64,000 bases of DNA from Castanea sativa. Taxonomy: Eukaryota > Streptophyta > Magnoliopsida > Fagales > Fagaceae. A program made the translations under genes and the position numbers. The stretch's first letter is position 1. Every line of letters starts with the position of its first letter. The notes under the pieces were generated by a model. That model was not told the DNA's origin, made no database searches, and saw nothing but the letters and a program-made list of their open reading frames with translations. The DNA lies in the NCBI RefSeq assembly GCF_040712315.1, contig NC_134024.1:23510658-23574657 (forward strand). The letters run 5' to 3'. Below, one piece after another: positions 1 to 10,984 of this stretch.

Positions 1-1
1 T

Positions 2-610
2 GAACAGCTTAATGCAAAGATAATTTCTCAGTTTCCAGGAGATGAGTTTACGTTACATTCTTTTGATGAGGTTGAAGGAGATAATAATCATCTATATCAA
101 CAAGAATTCCTAAATTCTATATCTCCAGGGGGTTTACCACCACATATATTAAGGCTAAAAAAGGGTGCTCCAATTATGTTGCTGCGCAATATAGATCCAA
201 AAGCCGAATTATGTAATGGTACAAGATTGATATGCCGTGGATGTTTTAACAACGTAATTGACGCTGAAATTTTGACTGGACAATATTCAGGTACACGTGT
301 TTTCTTGCCAAGAATCCCTTTGAAGACAATAGAAAATGTACATTTGCCATTTGTAATGATCAGACGACAATTTCCTGTACGTTTAAGCTTTGCACTTACA
401 ATAAACAAAGCGCAAGGTTAGACAATTCCAACTGTTGGAATTTATCTTCCTGATCATGTTTTTAGTCATGGCCAATTATATGTGGCATTGTCAAGGGGAG
501 TCTCCCAATCCACCACAAAACTATTGGTGCAAAAAGGAACAATACCTGAGGAGGAAGGTGTTCACACAAGAAATATTGTGTATAAAGATGTTTTGTTCCC
601 TTCATCATAG
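2..610 (+). pseudogene. Helitron PIF1-like helicase, C-terminal remnant
   Basis: Frame 2 is open from the window edge to a TAG at 419-421, then continues in the same frame to a TAG at 608-610. The peptide has the C-terminal hallmarks of plant Helitron RepHel/PIF1 helicases: GAPIMLLRNIDP, a CNGTRL box, FALTINKAQG followed by the broken position, then HGQLYVALSRG (motif VI). In this family the residue after AQG is normally Gln, so the stop looks like CAG changed to TAG. The Rep and Walker parts would lie upstream of the window. It once unwound DNA during rolling-circle transposition; this copy is broken. The family call is firm; whether the stop is recent cannot be told. Confidence 0.85.
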
Positions 611-752
611 GTATTAATTAATAATTGGAAAGAACTGTCTTACATATAAATTTATTTTAATAATTTACAAATTTTAATAGTTATGCGGTCTACGTTTTAA
701 TATTTTATTTCTTGATCTTTTTTATGTATACAATTAATTGGTAACAAGAAGG

Positions 753-1084
753 ATGCCCAACTCAAATGTGAGGATCGAGTCCACTATGCTAAATAATGGA
801 GTGCATCCTGTTCCTACTACTCATTGGGAGAATTGGAAGGATGATCAATCATTATTAAACATGGAGGCCATTGATAACAAGGTATATTTCTTTTTAATGA
901 TATCTTTAATCAGCATCCCTTTCTATTGTTTTATCAAAATTAATATTAAACATGTCATGCGGCGTATGGGTTAGGTTTGCAAATTGGTAATTTATTCACC
1001 TGGTTGGGGATTCACTATTCGAGCTGACAAGAAAGAGATTCGGAAAGAAGTGAAACGAGTTTTAGAGTCACAAGAATTGGAAAG
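753..1084 (+). pseudogene. Possible two-exon coding remnant inside the Helitron
   Basis: An open stretch ends ...EAIDNK at 881 with donor GTATAT. After an intron ending TTAG at 974, the frame resumes without phase shift as VCKLVIYSPGWGFTIRADKK and runs to about 1084, where another donor-like GTTTGT follows. The phase match across the intron is what supports it. It lies between the helicase tail and the Helitron-like end at 2440, so it may be a captured host fragment or a Helitron accessory exon. I do not recognise the protein. No start or terminal exon is certain. Confidence 0.35.
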
Positions 1085-2140
1085 GTTTGTTACGGTATTT
1101 TTTAAAATAGGAAAATAAGTAATTGATAGTCTTAGTATACAAACAATTTTTTTTTCTTCATTTTGAAGTTCCATAAACAAAGACAAACAACAAATCAATG
1201 TCAAGAAGAGCAATGAGGTGCGCAACATCCATAGGAATAAAGACAAAGGAAAAATGAAGAACGATGTGATCTCTAACACTCATGCCAACAGAGACAAACG
1301 GAGAATGAAAATCAAGAACAATGTGGCTCCCAACATCCATGAGAAAAAAAAGATACGAAAAAAAAAACCAAGGACGATGCAATTTTCAAGGCCCAAAATA
1401 GTAAAGAAAAACATAAAATGAGAGTCAAGGACGATGAGATAATAAAGCAGGTACAAATCATTACCACGTTTACTTTAAAAAAAAAAAACTCTATTACAAA
1501 GTTGACTATATAATTTTTTTTAAAATTTTTGGTAATTAAATGATAGTTCTTTAAGTCCCAAGCTGAAGTAGACCATTTCACATACATGGAGCTATGCAAT
1601 ATAATCACAAGGTCAGTTCAAATATTTCATTTTACAAGTTTATGCTTGATATTTATTGTGCTTATTATTATTATGTACGTTTTAAAGTCTCTATTAATAA
1701 CACAAACTAACACATTTTGTATCATAGGTTCATGGCAAATTCTGCTGGAAAGCAATTAGAATGTGGATCAAATAGCATTGCTCCACCAACTTCTCCACCG
1801 TAGCCAGCACAATATTATTAAGTTCACTTATTCCATGTTTCAGATGTAGTGCATTATTTTATAGTTTTACCTGATGTAAATATTTCAGTTTTCTACATTG
1901 ATTTATCAACTTCTTCATAATAGCTTTTGTAAAAGTCATCACATGTATTTTGTAAGTAGTTTTATTGTTACAATTTTATTATGCATTTTCAATATATGCA
2001 CTATTTATAAGATTTATTTAGAGGATCTTTTTTTCCTCCTCCTAAAGGTTAATACTAAATTATTGCATCATCTTCCCATCAATAACACGTTGATTACTGC
2101 ATAAATAAAATTGGCAAAAATAGATAATAGTTACGGAATA
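1085..2140. other. Gene-free Helitron interior
   Basis: This stretch holds a purine-rich block around 1160-1440 (many AAGAC and AAAA runs), short AT-rich tracts and only short ORFs that are by-products of the purine bias. I see no convincing coding exon or RNA gene. Confidence 0.5.
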
Positions 2141-2440
2141 CTAGCCTTTGAGCACATGCTCACGCGCGTGCTTAGAGGCTCTTCTATTTTTTGGGTAATG
2201 GTTAATTTAGAGCATTTATTATAATTTGGGATCACTACATTTCCCGATCACAAAAAAAACCTAGGGGTGTGATGAAAGATTATTTCACCTGCTAACGCAT
2301 AATACTCATCACACCTCTAGGTTTTTTTTGTGATAGGAAAATGTAGTAATCCCAAATTATAATAAATACTCTAAATTAACCATTACTCAAAAAATAGAAG
2401 AGCCTCTGAGCATGCACGTGAGCGCGTGCTCAGAGGCTAG
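2141..2440. repeat. 300-bp foldback with Helitron-like 3' terminus
   Basis: Two arms of about 134 bp (2141-2274 and 2307-2440) are near-perfect inverted copies around a 32-bp spacer. Both outer ends read CTAGCCT/AGGCTAG. At the right end a hairpin (GAGCATGCAC / GCGCGTGCTC) is followed by AGAGG and CTAG|T, the layout of a Helitron 3' end (hairpin, short spacer, CTRR, host T). It therefore either ends the Helitron whose helicase lies at 2-610, or is an independent foldback MITE. No convincing 8-9 bp target duplication is visible, which favours the Helitron reading slightly. Confidence 0.7.
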
Positions 2441-2477
2441 TTTTCTTTTTAAGCATGTAATTAGATTTTGCCTTTTA

Positions 2478-2497
2478 ACCCTAACCCTAACCCTAAT
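2478..2497 (+). promoter_or_regulatory. Telo-box cluster (AACCCTAA repeats)
   Basis: Three consecutive CCCTAA units lie about 30 bp before the proposed ATG at 2524. Telo-boxes of this type are common near transcription starts of plant housekeeping and translation genes. The position fits the promoter or 5' UTR of the small gene that follows. A short interstitial telomere-like repeat is the alternative. Confidence 0.5.
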
Positions 2498-2523
2498 TTA
2501 TCTTCTCATTCTGTTCTGTAGTG

Positions 2524-3894
2524 ATGGGTTCTGGACTTGGTGTTGTGACTGTGCTTATTGTGGATTTCGTGTGGGAAAAATTGGAAGTGTTTTTTTTTTA
2601 ATTTTTTTATTTAAATTTTAAATAAATAAATAAATAAATATATATATATATATATATATGAGATGGGTTCAAATTACATCTGGTGTAACTCTAAAAAGTT
2701 ACACATTTTTTAAACCATTGGATTTAAGTAGATCCAATGGTCAAAAAAAGACCCTCATTAATGCTGATATTCTGATTAAGATCTCATTAATTATCCCTCA
2801 TTTATTATATTTTATATCTATTTCTAAAAAAAAAAAAAGTATTATATTTGACTCTCTCTACGTTTCTCTCTTTATCTCTTTCTCCTACACCGTTGTTCCA
2901 CCTCCATGGATAGATTGCTGGTAGAAGAAGGAAAAAAAAAAAAAACCGTGGAACACTGACATTAGAGGTTTTTGCTCATATGCTTCCCTATAAACAACTG
3001 AAGGTTTTAGAAACATATTTTCAATCTCATATCATAATTGGGAATCCACAAGGTCAAGATAGAAATAAGCACCAAATACACATCAATGATTACATTGATT
3101 AGCAAGCCAAAGATTAGATTATGCAACTTCATTATTAGAAGAATAAGGATAGTATTCAAATCCATCCGATACAGTAAGCAATTTTTCAGAATTTTCAAAG
3201 TATAAAAGTAAAAGGTAGGGAGTCAATTCAAGCTAATCTCTATATTGCCAGACTAGTAAAAAAATTAAATGTCTCATTTACTCTGACTGCTATGACTTTT
3301 GAACAAGTAATATAATTGTTACAAGTAATTAAATGTCTCCTGTTAGTTTTTTATTAAACACAGTAAAAATTACGCAGTTATTTTTTTGTTAAACACAGAA
3401 ACTAAAACCAACTTCAACACTATGGCTAAAAGAGCAAATATCATTCTCTCTCAAATTGTTGTTTCAGCTTGGTTAGTGTTCGTCTTGTTTTTTTTTTTTC
3501 CTTTGGCAACCTGTAGAGGTGGATCAATGGTGAAGGAGCGGAGGAGACAAAGAGAGAGCTTGGTTAGTGTTCGGCTTGTTTTTTTTTTTTTTTTTTTTTT
3601 TCTTCCTTTGGCAACCTGTAGAGATGGAACAATGGTGGAGGAGCAATGGTAGAGGAGACAGAGAGGAAAACGGAGAGAGAGAGAGAAACGTAGAGAGAGA
3701 GTCAGACGTTTTTGGGTTTAGAGATAGGTTTAAAATGTAATAATTGAGAATAATTAATGAGATCCTAATAAGAATATTTGTAATAATGAGGGTCTTTTCT
3801 TAACCATTGGATCTACTTAAATCCAACGGTTTAAAAAATGTGTAATTTTAAAGAGTTACACCAGGTGTAACTTGAACCCATCTTTATCTATCTA

Positions 3895-3942
<48 letters not shown>

Positions 3943-5375
3943 CTTTACTGAGATGATACTAATCATGTTGCATCTTGTTCTTTCAGGTATCCTCGACCAG
4001 GCCAAGGACCCATATCCAAATCCGAGTATGTCTGATTTTACAATGCTTTGGTTTCATGTTTTTACTTGTACATGCATTCGGGGTTTTCAACATGGGCTTT
4101 ACCTGGATTTATATTATATGGGTTTCTAATATGCAATATATGAATTCAATTTTAGGAGTTGAATAATTTGCATTAGTAAATTCAGTTATACAACTATGAA
4201 GTATAGATGACTTTTAGGATTATTGTAATGGCATAGTTTTTGCCTCGTTTTTTGTTGTCACTTATGAGAATGGAATTTATATTTCAAAATGGAGGGGAAG
4301 TGAGTTATTCATGTCTTGCTTATCTGTGGGCGAGTTGTGGGTCATTGTTCAAAATACAGGACTGATGACAGCACATGTAAACTTAGGGGAGCCGATTTGT
4401 CTTTGATTGTCATTTTTAATGTGGTGGTTTTATGTGCGCACTGCCCACCTTCATGTGTGTTGAACTCAAGTTCTACATTTTTGGTTTATAATGTCAAATT
4501 AATTGCTAATCAATATAGTCATCTCCAATAATGTTATCCTAACAATATTGCTCACTTTGTTAAGCTTATTGATGCTGCAGGAATGATATGAAGTCTATGG
4601 AATATGCATTTGTTTATTCCCATCGGGTTGTTCATATTGTATGACTTTTATTATTGGGATTGTGCATTGACATGGTGTTCGTTTCTAGCATCTTAGTATT
4701 TATTCAGAATCACTTTAAACAAATATTGTTGTTTCTATTAGTTTTCTCATTCTAATAACAATTTTTTTTTTACAGGTGGCAAACACTTCGTCACATAATG
4801 CGCACAAAAGAAGAGGATGCCTTAGCATCTATGACTTTGTGGGAAATGTCTCAGGACCTTAAGTAAGTCTTACAATTTAAACAAATCCGTTATACGTATA
4901 TTAATAGACACCATATTAACACTATAATTTGTTCACTAGGATCTTTAAACCTTCTCTGTGTAAACCCAATATAATGTAATTGTTGGCTATAGAATTTTTT
5001 TTTCCTCTAATATAGAAAGGTAAAATCAAATACCTTCTTAATTGGGCGTTTGCTCATGAAATTTTATTGTATTTTTGAAGATGTGCTACACGCCAAGCTT
5101 TTTTTTTTTTTTTTTTTCATAGCTGGTGTTTATTGCCTTAATAGGCTTAAAGACACAATTATGACTGACATCTTGTTCTTTATGGACTTCATGCTTTTGT
5201 GATAAATTAGTCAAAACCCTGGGCTAGAAAGTGAAATTTGTGTGTATTTATTTATTTTTCTTGTGTAAAAAGAATTCCTAATGACTTCCTAATCTGCTTA
5301 TGGCCCAGGGCTAGGGGTTTTGAAGGCATCTGGAGCGAACTGGCTAATTCTAAAGGAAAAGGAGGTGTGAAGTGA
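2524..5375 (+). CDS. Small four-exon gene, unknown product (79 codons plus stop)
   Basis: Proposed exons are 2524-2570, 3987-4025, 4776-4862 and 5309-5375. The acceptors are TTCTTTCAG, TTTTTACAG and GGCCCAG; the donors are GTGGGA, GTATGT and GTAAGT. The exon lengths (47, 39, 87, 67) join in one frame and end at TGA 5373-5375. The product starts MGSGLGVVTVLIVD, a short hydrophobic N-terminus, and ends in a Lys/Gly-rich tail (KGKGGVK). The middle holds a charged, helix-prone region (MRTKEEDALASMTLWEMSQD). Exons 2-4 are well supported by phase and splice sites. Exon 1 was chosen because only the donor at 2571 gives the required phase. I do not recognise the family. A telo-box precedes it and a MITE fills intron 1. 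The protein could be complete, or this may be a fragment of a larger gene. Confidence 0.55.
2620..2659. repeat. (AAAT)n/(TA)n microsatellite
   Basis: AAATAAAT repeats merge into about 11 TA units directly before the left end of the 1.2-kb MITE. A similar TA tract abuts the MITE's right end, so the element may have landed in a TA-rich site that later expanded. Confidence 0.85.
2661..3883. mobile_element. Long-TIR MITE (about 1.2 kb) in intron 1 of the small gene
   Basis: The left end (GATGGGTTCAAATTACATCT...) and the inverted right end (GATGGGTTCAAGTTACACCT...) stay alignable for about 160 bp. They are alignable more weakly for about 270 bp, through a CT-rich part that reads as GA-rich in the right arm. 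No transposase ORF is present, so it is non-autonomous. It lies between proposed exons 1 and 2 of the small gene. Long TIRs suggest a Mutator-like or foldback class. The flanking TA microsatellites hide any target duplication. Confidence 0.7.
3466..3655. repeat. Tandem duplication inside the MITE
   Basis: A unit of about 91 bp beginning AGCTTGGTTAGTGTTCG at 3466 recurs at 3557. Both copies contain a poly-T tract and CCTTTGGCAACCTGTAGAG. The poly-T length differs between the copies, which suggests slippage. Confidence 0.75.
3885..3938. repeat. (TCTA)n/(TA)n microsatellite
   Basis: A few TCTA units followed by about 20 TA repeats abut the right end of the MITE. Confidence 0.85.
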
Positions 5376-5874
5376 GATTGATGTGAAATTGGAACAGTCA
5401 TATTCCTCTCTTGTTATCCAATGTTTGACTACTATCAACCTCTAGCTGATGTAATGTGTGGTGCATTTTGTTAAATATGTAGTTAAAATTATATTATGTT
5501 CCATGTATAATACTTATTATGTGTTACTTATAACGGGTAATAGTTGGGGGACCAACTTTAATTATATTAGGAGTCTCTAGAACTGAGGCAGGTTATCTAG
5601 GAGGCTTGAAGCTGCATGTGGCTTTTTTTGTGGTTGTGTAATTTTAGTAGAGTCTTGCTTCTTAGCCAAATTAACTTTCATATAAATATGGGCTTTCATC
5701 TAATTAAACTCTGGCCTTTAGTTATTATGTTCTTTAATGGCATTAAAAAAGAAAAAGGGGAAAAATGTCATTCACTTCCAGAGTCTAAAGGAATCATAGT
5801 ACAACCCTTTAGCATCTTCCTATAGTTAGTAATCATTTTGGTTTAAAGAATAATGTTGTATTCTTGTATCTCTA
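5376..5874. other. 3' flank of the small gene
   Basis: AT-rich sequence with no coding signal. It presumably contains the 3' UTR of the gene ending at 5375; no single poly(A) signal stands out. Confidence 0.4.
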
Positions 5875-7785
5875 TGTAGTAAAAGAAGCTTGTTGTTTGC
5901 CTATGTATCTCTATCCAAAAACCCTAAGCTCGAGGGCTAGGTTACGGAATAGGAAGGTGTTAGGCACTCATTCCGCCTAAACAGAGTCTGGTCTTCTAGA
6001 CTCTAATGACCAATATACATTTTTTGCATGATGTTAAATGATATGTTGAACATACATGATAGAAAATAATTTAAATAAATTTTCCTTATAAATGATGTTC
6101 TCTTTTTCAAGAAAATTTAGATCTATTTTGTGAATAAAAAAATTGGATTTGTAAAGAAAATCAGATCTGTTTTTATGTAAAAGAAAGTATAAGATTTTGT
6201 TAAAAAGTATTAGATTTGTTTTGTGTAAAGTTTAAAAAGGTGATTTTATCAAGAAAATCAAATTTGTTTTTATGTAAAAGAAAAAGACTTAGATTTGTTT
6301 TTAGAAACAAAAAATAAGACTTTTTGAAAGAGGATTCACATTCATGAGATGAATTTATTATGCATGCATCACATATTAAAAAACTACAACCTAAATTTTA
6401 ATCCTTTCTTTTAAATTTCAAAATTTGCAATTTTGTAACAAAGAAAACTTAAAAAAAAAAAAATTGATCTGTATTTAATGAAAATACAGATAAGTTTTTG
6501 AACTAAAAAAATCCAATCTGAAAATACAGATAAGGTTTTGAACTAAAAAAATCAGATCTGAAAATACAGATCAATTTTTGGTTTTTATAAAAGAATTTTT
6601 GTTACCCATTGCAAATTTTGAAACTTAAGAAAAAGAGTTACAATAAACAATCACCTAAGCATGGTAACCATATCAAGAACAGAACATAATAAAAATATGT
6701 TAAACATATTCATGCATCAAACAATAACCAAAATTAATGAAAGAAGAAAAGAAAGAAGAAAAACAGAATACCTATTGCATGAGCATGCTCTTCTAATGAA
6801 AGAATATTTTAGGATTCAAAGAAATTTGTACACCTCTTTGAAGCCTGAAATACTTTACTTACAAAAAAGAAGTTCCTAAAGCAAAAGTTTCCAGAACGTC
6901 TTTTATGTAAGGGGAATTGAAAAGTCAGAAGATAAGAGCCATAAAGAGGGGGGGGGGGGGTCAGAAAGTGTGTTGAATTTTGAGAGGTATCCCCTATTTA
7001 TAGCGGTTGAAATGCTTCGAAAAATTAGTTGAATGATTAGATACGAATTGGAACGCGTCCTTATCTCTAAAAAATCGAAAAAAGGTAAGGTTTATCTCAA
7101 TCTAGGAGTCCTCGGGCCGAGCCACACATTTGTGCCAATCGGCACATGGGGAGTGTTGATCGGAACTTTTCATGTGTCGATCGGCACTCCAAGAGTGCCA
7201 AATGGCTCTCTTGGGTGCCAAGCTCGCGTTTGAATTTTGGTCCAGTTTGGACTTCTTTTTTAAGGATTTTTTAGCCGAGAATTGTACTTAGACGCATTTT
7301 TAATCTGTATTCTAAAAATTAATCCATTTTTCTAGATATTCAAGTCTTTAAAGTGATAATTATCTTGTGGATAAATATTCCAAAAAGTCTTGATTATCCA
7401 CAACTTCTTTGTTATTTGATTATCCACTTTATTCCCATGCAAGCAAGTCTATTTTTGACACTAACCAACAACCAATCACAAAATTATTTAATTAATTTTA
7501 ATTAATTAGCCAATCAGAATTAATTTAAACTAATCATGCGTGGTTGGTTTCACCCAAACAAAATGCATGCAGACCGTGCAAACTTGATCATGTGATATCC
7601 TTCAATTCGACAATCCGATTTGGAAATTGGACATACCGTCGCGACCGTTAGAACCTCAGGATCATTTTTATGATATGCAATGAATGAATTAATGCATGTA
7701 ATGCAACTCTAAATGTCGAGTATATGAATGGTCACTCTAGCCATCTTCCTTGATTAAATTATTGGTACAAAATCGAGAGTCTACA
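5875..7785 (-). repeat. LTR family D, solo-like copy (D1)
   Basis: The reverse complement starts TGTAGACTCTCG and is homologous along its length to 44487-45476 on the plus strand. Ordered landmarks read on the minus strand are: a TGATCAAGTTTGCA block, a cluster of short inverted repeats built on GTGCCRATCGGCAC (7110-7230 here), a TATA box (GCTATAAATAGGGG, near 6995), a poly-C run (6945-6960) and GTGCCTAACACCTTCC near the end, a phrase typical of Gypsy LTRs. Repeats of GAAAATACAGAT/AGATCTG fill 6090-6600. No PBS, PPT or matching 5-bp TSD was found, so the boundaries are approximate. Confidence 0.6.
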
Positions 7786-8260
7786 TGGAGGATGATTGGC
7801 AACAAAGCAAAGGTAAGGCTCCTACCGCACTACAATACATGAGGGATTCTCGGTCAGGGGGCTTCCAGTCAAGGACAAGAAGGGAGTTGAGAATTCAAGA
7901 GCCCAACACACGAAGCAAAGGGATCAATGTGGCATTTAAGGAGCTCATTCATAAAATTCGAGAGTAGATAAAAAATGAGCCCTACGTTTGATGGCCGAGC
8001 AGAATGGGGGGTGACCTAACAAGAAGGAATCAAAGCTTATACTGCATTTACCATCGGGACAATGGGCACACTACCGAACAGTGCCAAGTGTTTAAGGATC
8101 ATTTGGAGCAATTAGTGAAGTCCAGGCACTTGAAGGAGTTTGTTGTGGAATCCGAGAGCGGCGCTGCAAGGCAGGCCTCAAGATTGCGGGGGAATACGCT
8201 TCCACCCCTGTTGGGTGTAATCGAAGTTATCCATGCAGCTTCAATGGGCACAAGTGTGAG
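7785..8260 (+). pseudogene. Gypsy (Tat-type) gag fragment
   Basis: Two open pieces in one frame, separated by stops near 7965 and 7990, carry a typical Tat-lineage gag tail. This includes a CCHC-like finger (YCIYHRDNGHTTEQC, about 8040-8085), then FKDHLEQLVKSRHLKEFV. The CxxHx4GHx4C spacing is the nucleocapsid knuckle. Protease and pol are absent. It is fused at the left to LTR D1, perhaps by chance insertion. Confidence 0.75.
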
Positions 8261-8680
8261 TTGGCGGAAGGGGGTGTTAAGTGTAGTGTTAGTGGAGAGT
8301 GCTGGAAAAGATGCTCAGCTTGGGAAAAAAGTACAAACGCATGAAATGATGCTTGCTGGTTCTAGTCCTTCATTTTTTTTTTCATCCGTTGCCTGTCCAA
8401 TAAACTATCAACAATTAATATAAATCATTTGTACAACTATTTGTATTATAGTTTATAGGTCACCAATTATTTATTTTTTCCACATTTTTATCTTTAATAT
8501 TTATTAAGATAAGCGAAAGGAAATTGTGATTTTTTAAGGATTACTTGTCCACTATTTCTTTCATAGCAAGTTTTTATTTGATTGACAAAGTATAAATTAG
8601 AACACAGAAAAATGACAAATGATTTATATTTAATCAATAGTCAACGTATATAAATTACATGATGTGTTGTTATCTATATA
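8261..8680. other. Gene-free spacer
   Basis: AT-rich. A short phrase near 8350 (ATGCTTGCTGGTTCTAGTCC) closely resembles one near 59975, so both may be scraps of one repeat. No gene is visible. Confidence 0.4.
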
Positions 8681-9036
8681 CTCCCTTTGTTTCACTTTGT
8701 TTGTCCTGTTTGAAAAGTCAAACTTTTTAAGGAAACATCATTTATTGTCTTATCTGCCTTATAAAAATGTATAAGTTTACAAAACTACCATTAAATAAAT
8801 TTATCAACTTTTTGAAAAAAGAGTTATTCTTAATGAGTCAACTAAAAAGGTGCCCCAAATAGATTGATTAAAAAAAAAATATATATTAGTCAGTTTTCTT
8901 TTCAACTAGTTTTGAAAATAAAGTAGGGTTATAATAGGAACATTAGTAAACTAATAACTTTTATTTTTAATAACAGGACAATATTTTAGGACATCCCAAA
9001 ATGGAATAAAGGACAAATAAAGTGGGATGGAGGGAG
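8681..9036. mobile_element. Stowaway-like (Tc1/mariner) MITE
   Basis: The ends are CTCCCTTTGTTTCACTTTG and, inverted, CTCCCTCCATCCCACTTTA, flanked on both sides by TA. A CTCCCTC terminus and TA duplication are diagnostic of Stowaway/mariner MITEs. At 356 bp with no coding capacity it is non-autonomous. A related but diverged copy lies at 27694-28372. Confidence 0.85.
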
Positions 9037-9037
9037 T

Positions 9038-10213
9038 ATATATAAAATCGAAAGTTCTAAAGCTCTCATAATTTTCCATGTCAGCACAATATTTAAATAA
9101 AATTATTTTTTGTTTAGTCCAAATTTAACAAGGAGTGAAACTCTATCTTTTTAACAAGTCCAATTAAACTCAAACTCATCATTATCATTAATATTAATGT
9201 TTAAATAAAATTATCATTTTAATTAAATAAAATTATAATTATAATTAAATAAAATTATCATTTTATTTAAATAAAGTTATTTTTGTTTAGTCCAAACTTA
9301 ACAATTGAAACTCTATCTCTCTAATAAGTCCAATTAAAACTAAAACTCAAACTCATCATTATCATTTTAAAGAAAATATTTAAATAAAATTATCATTTTA
9401 TTTAAATAAAATTATTTTTGTTTAGTCCAAACTTAATAAAGAGTGAAACTCTATCTCTGTAACATGTCCAATTAAGACTCAAACTCATCATTATCATTTT
9501 TTTAAAACAAAATTATTTTTGTTTAATCTAAACTTAACAAGGAGTGGAACTTTATCTCTTTAACAAGTCAAACTTTAACTCAAACTCAAACATTGATAAT
9601 TTATTTCCAAATTTGTGAGATTAATCATGAATACTATAAAAACAAAGCAAACTCCAATATATATATTTTTTCAAAGCCGAGTAGAGGTATGAGTTCTTCT
9701 TATGTTATTTTCTTCTCCTCTATTTTGTTAAAAAAAAAAAAATTATTTTATGGTTTTTAATGTATTTTTTAAAAAGTAATTTTTGTACATGAATCACCAA
9801 ACTCTCTCTTGCCGTTTTTTACAAGATAAAAAGCTTGCAATAATTGAAATTATTCTTTTGAATGTAACTCATTTTTCTCTTATATTTCTTTATTGTTAAG
9901 TCATATATATTTTGTTTTGTTTCAATAATTTCTAAGTAGTAGATCATCTGATTCTTTAATATATTTTGGTCTTTTAGAAGTTTTAATATCTGAATTTTTG
10001 AGTTATTTTTTTACTGTATCTGAAATTATCTGACAAATTTTTTGTTAGTCATTGTAAGTTCAAGCAATGGTTTCTTAATCAAATTGTAACACAAATTGAA
10101 GTCATACAAGAGCAAATCATGCAGTGGTGTAGTTTCTTAAATTTTTTATAAAATTATTTTAATCTACCTCACAAATAGGTAGGTTCTTGTGCATAGCACG
10201 GATTAGCGACTAG
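9038..10213 (+). mobile_element. Non-autonomous Helitron
   Basis: The 3' end shows a short hairpin (TTGTGC-ATA-GCACGG) followed 8 nt later by CTAG at 10210-10213 and a host T, as in Helitrons. The left part carries a CATAATTTTCCATGTCAGCAC phrase of the kind seen near plant Helitron 5' ends. The exact 5' end lies within 9038-9050, beside the Stowaway MITE. It has no Rep or helicase and is dominated by a minisatellite. Confidence 0.6.
9083..9600. repeat. Diverged minisatellite inside the Helitron
   Basis: About four imperfect copies of a unit of about 110 bp recur. Each contains TTTTTGTTTAGTCCAAACTT, GTGAAACTCTATCTCT, a variant of AAGTCCAATTAAAACTCAAA and CTCATCATTATCATT, separated by AAATAAAATTAT linkers. 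The divergence between units suggests old amplification. Confidence 0.75.
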
Positions 10214-10364
10214 TTATGTATATATCTAATTACGTTTTATTATCCATTCATTACTTATTCTTATAATTTTTATCTGAACATAAGCATTTGATTAACCACA
10301 TCGCTTACATATCATTATTCCAACACTCAGAAACCTGCTAAACGATTTTTATCACAATCTAATT

Positions 10365-10640
10365 GAGAGAAAATTATTGTATTTTATTGAATTGAATAAA
10401 ATAGGTACAAGATGTATTTATATACAAAAGCTTTGAGCTAACTAGCAAACCAACAAACTATCAGACTTTCCCGCCCTTAATTGTATACTAACTGAACTAA
10501 CAGTTGTCATCCACTAATTACAACTAACTAATAGTTTATGATGAACATAATGATAAATGCCCTACAAATTTAGGTACTGTAGCTTAATCCTCAATTTTCT
10601 TCTTTATTCCAGCAGCTTTCTTTTTTAATTTCTTTTGTTT
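10365..10640 (-). repeat. Copia LTR remnant
   Basis: It lies just downstream (minus sense) of a Copia RNase H fragment, where a 3' LTR is expected. It has the Copia-LTR feel of CCCGCC followed by many AACTAACTA-type repeats, and an end rich in AATAAAATACAATAATTTTC. A similar sequence is present at 59600-59830. Boundaries are approximate. Confidence 0.45.
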
Positions 10641-10651
10641 TGCTTGAGCTT

Positions 10652-10966
10652 CTACTGGTTTAAACTTAGTGCTTTTACACTCCAATCAGTAAGAATAGGG
10701 GAATGTATGTTAATCATATTCAACTTGGATAATAAAAGATGAAATTGGTGTGCACTAAGAGCTTTAGTAAGTAAGTCTACAAGCTCAGATTGTGTCCTTA
10801 TATGTAGTAAACGAATCATACCTTGCAATACTTTGTCTCTAACAACATGATAGTCAATCTCTATGTGTTTTGTACTCTCATACAACACAGGGTTGGTTGT
10901 AATGTGAAGAGCCGATTGGCTATCACTGAATAAGAGGGCAGCCTTGGAATGATTGTTGAGGTTCAA
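10652..10966 (-). pseudogene. Ty1/Copia RNase H C-terminal fragment
   Basis: A 104-codon ORF contains [14 protein letters not shown], then [20 protein letters not shown] and [14 protein letters not shown] sequence (here [12 protein letters not shown]). This is the conserved C-terminal RNase H block of plant Copia polyproteins. The upstream part is lost at about 10967, where unrelated sequence begins. Only the tail of pol and an adjoining LTR survive. Confidence 0.85.
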
Positions 10967-10984
10967 AATGTAATAAGGAGTCAG

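Noticed and set aside
1158..1608. Lys/Arg-rich and hydrophobic ORFs on both strands
   Set aside because: They are by-products of a purine-rich tract; no start context, homology or splice support.
2478..2497. Telomere or subtelomere boundary
   Set aside because: Only three CCCTAA units, not the plant CCCTAAA repeat; the position suits a telo-box near a gene start.
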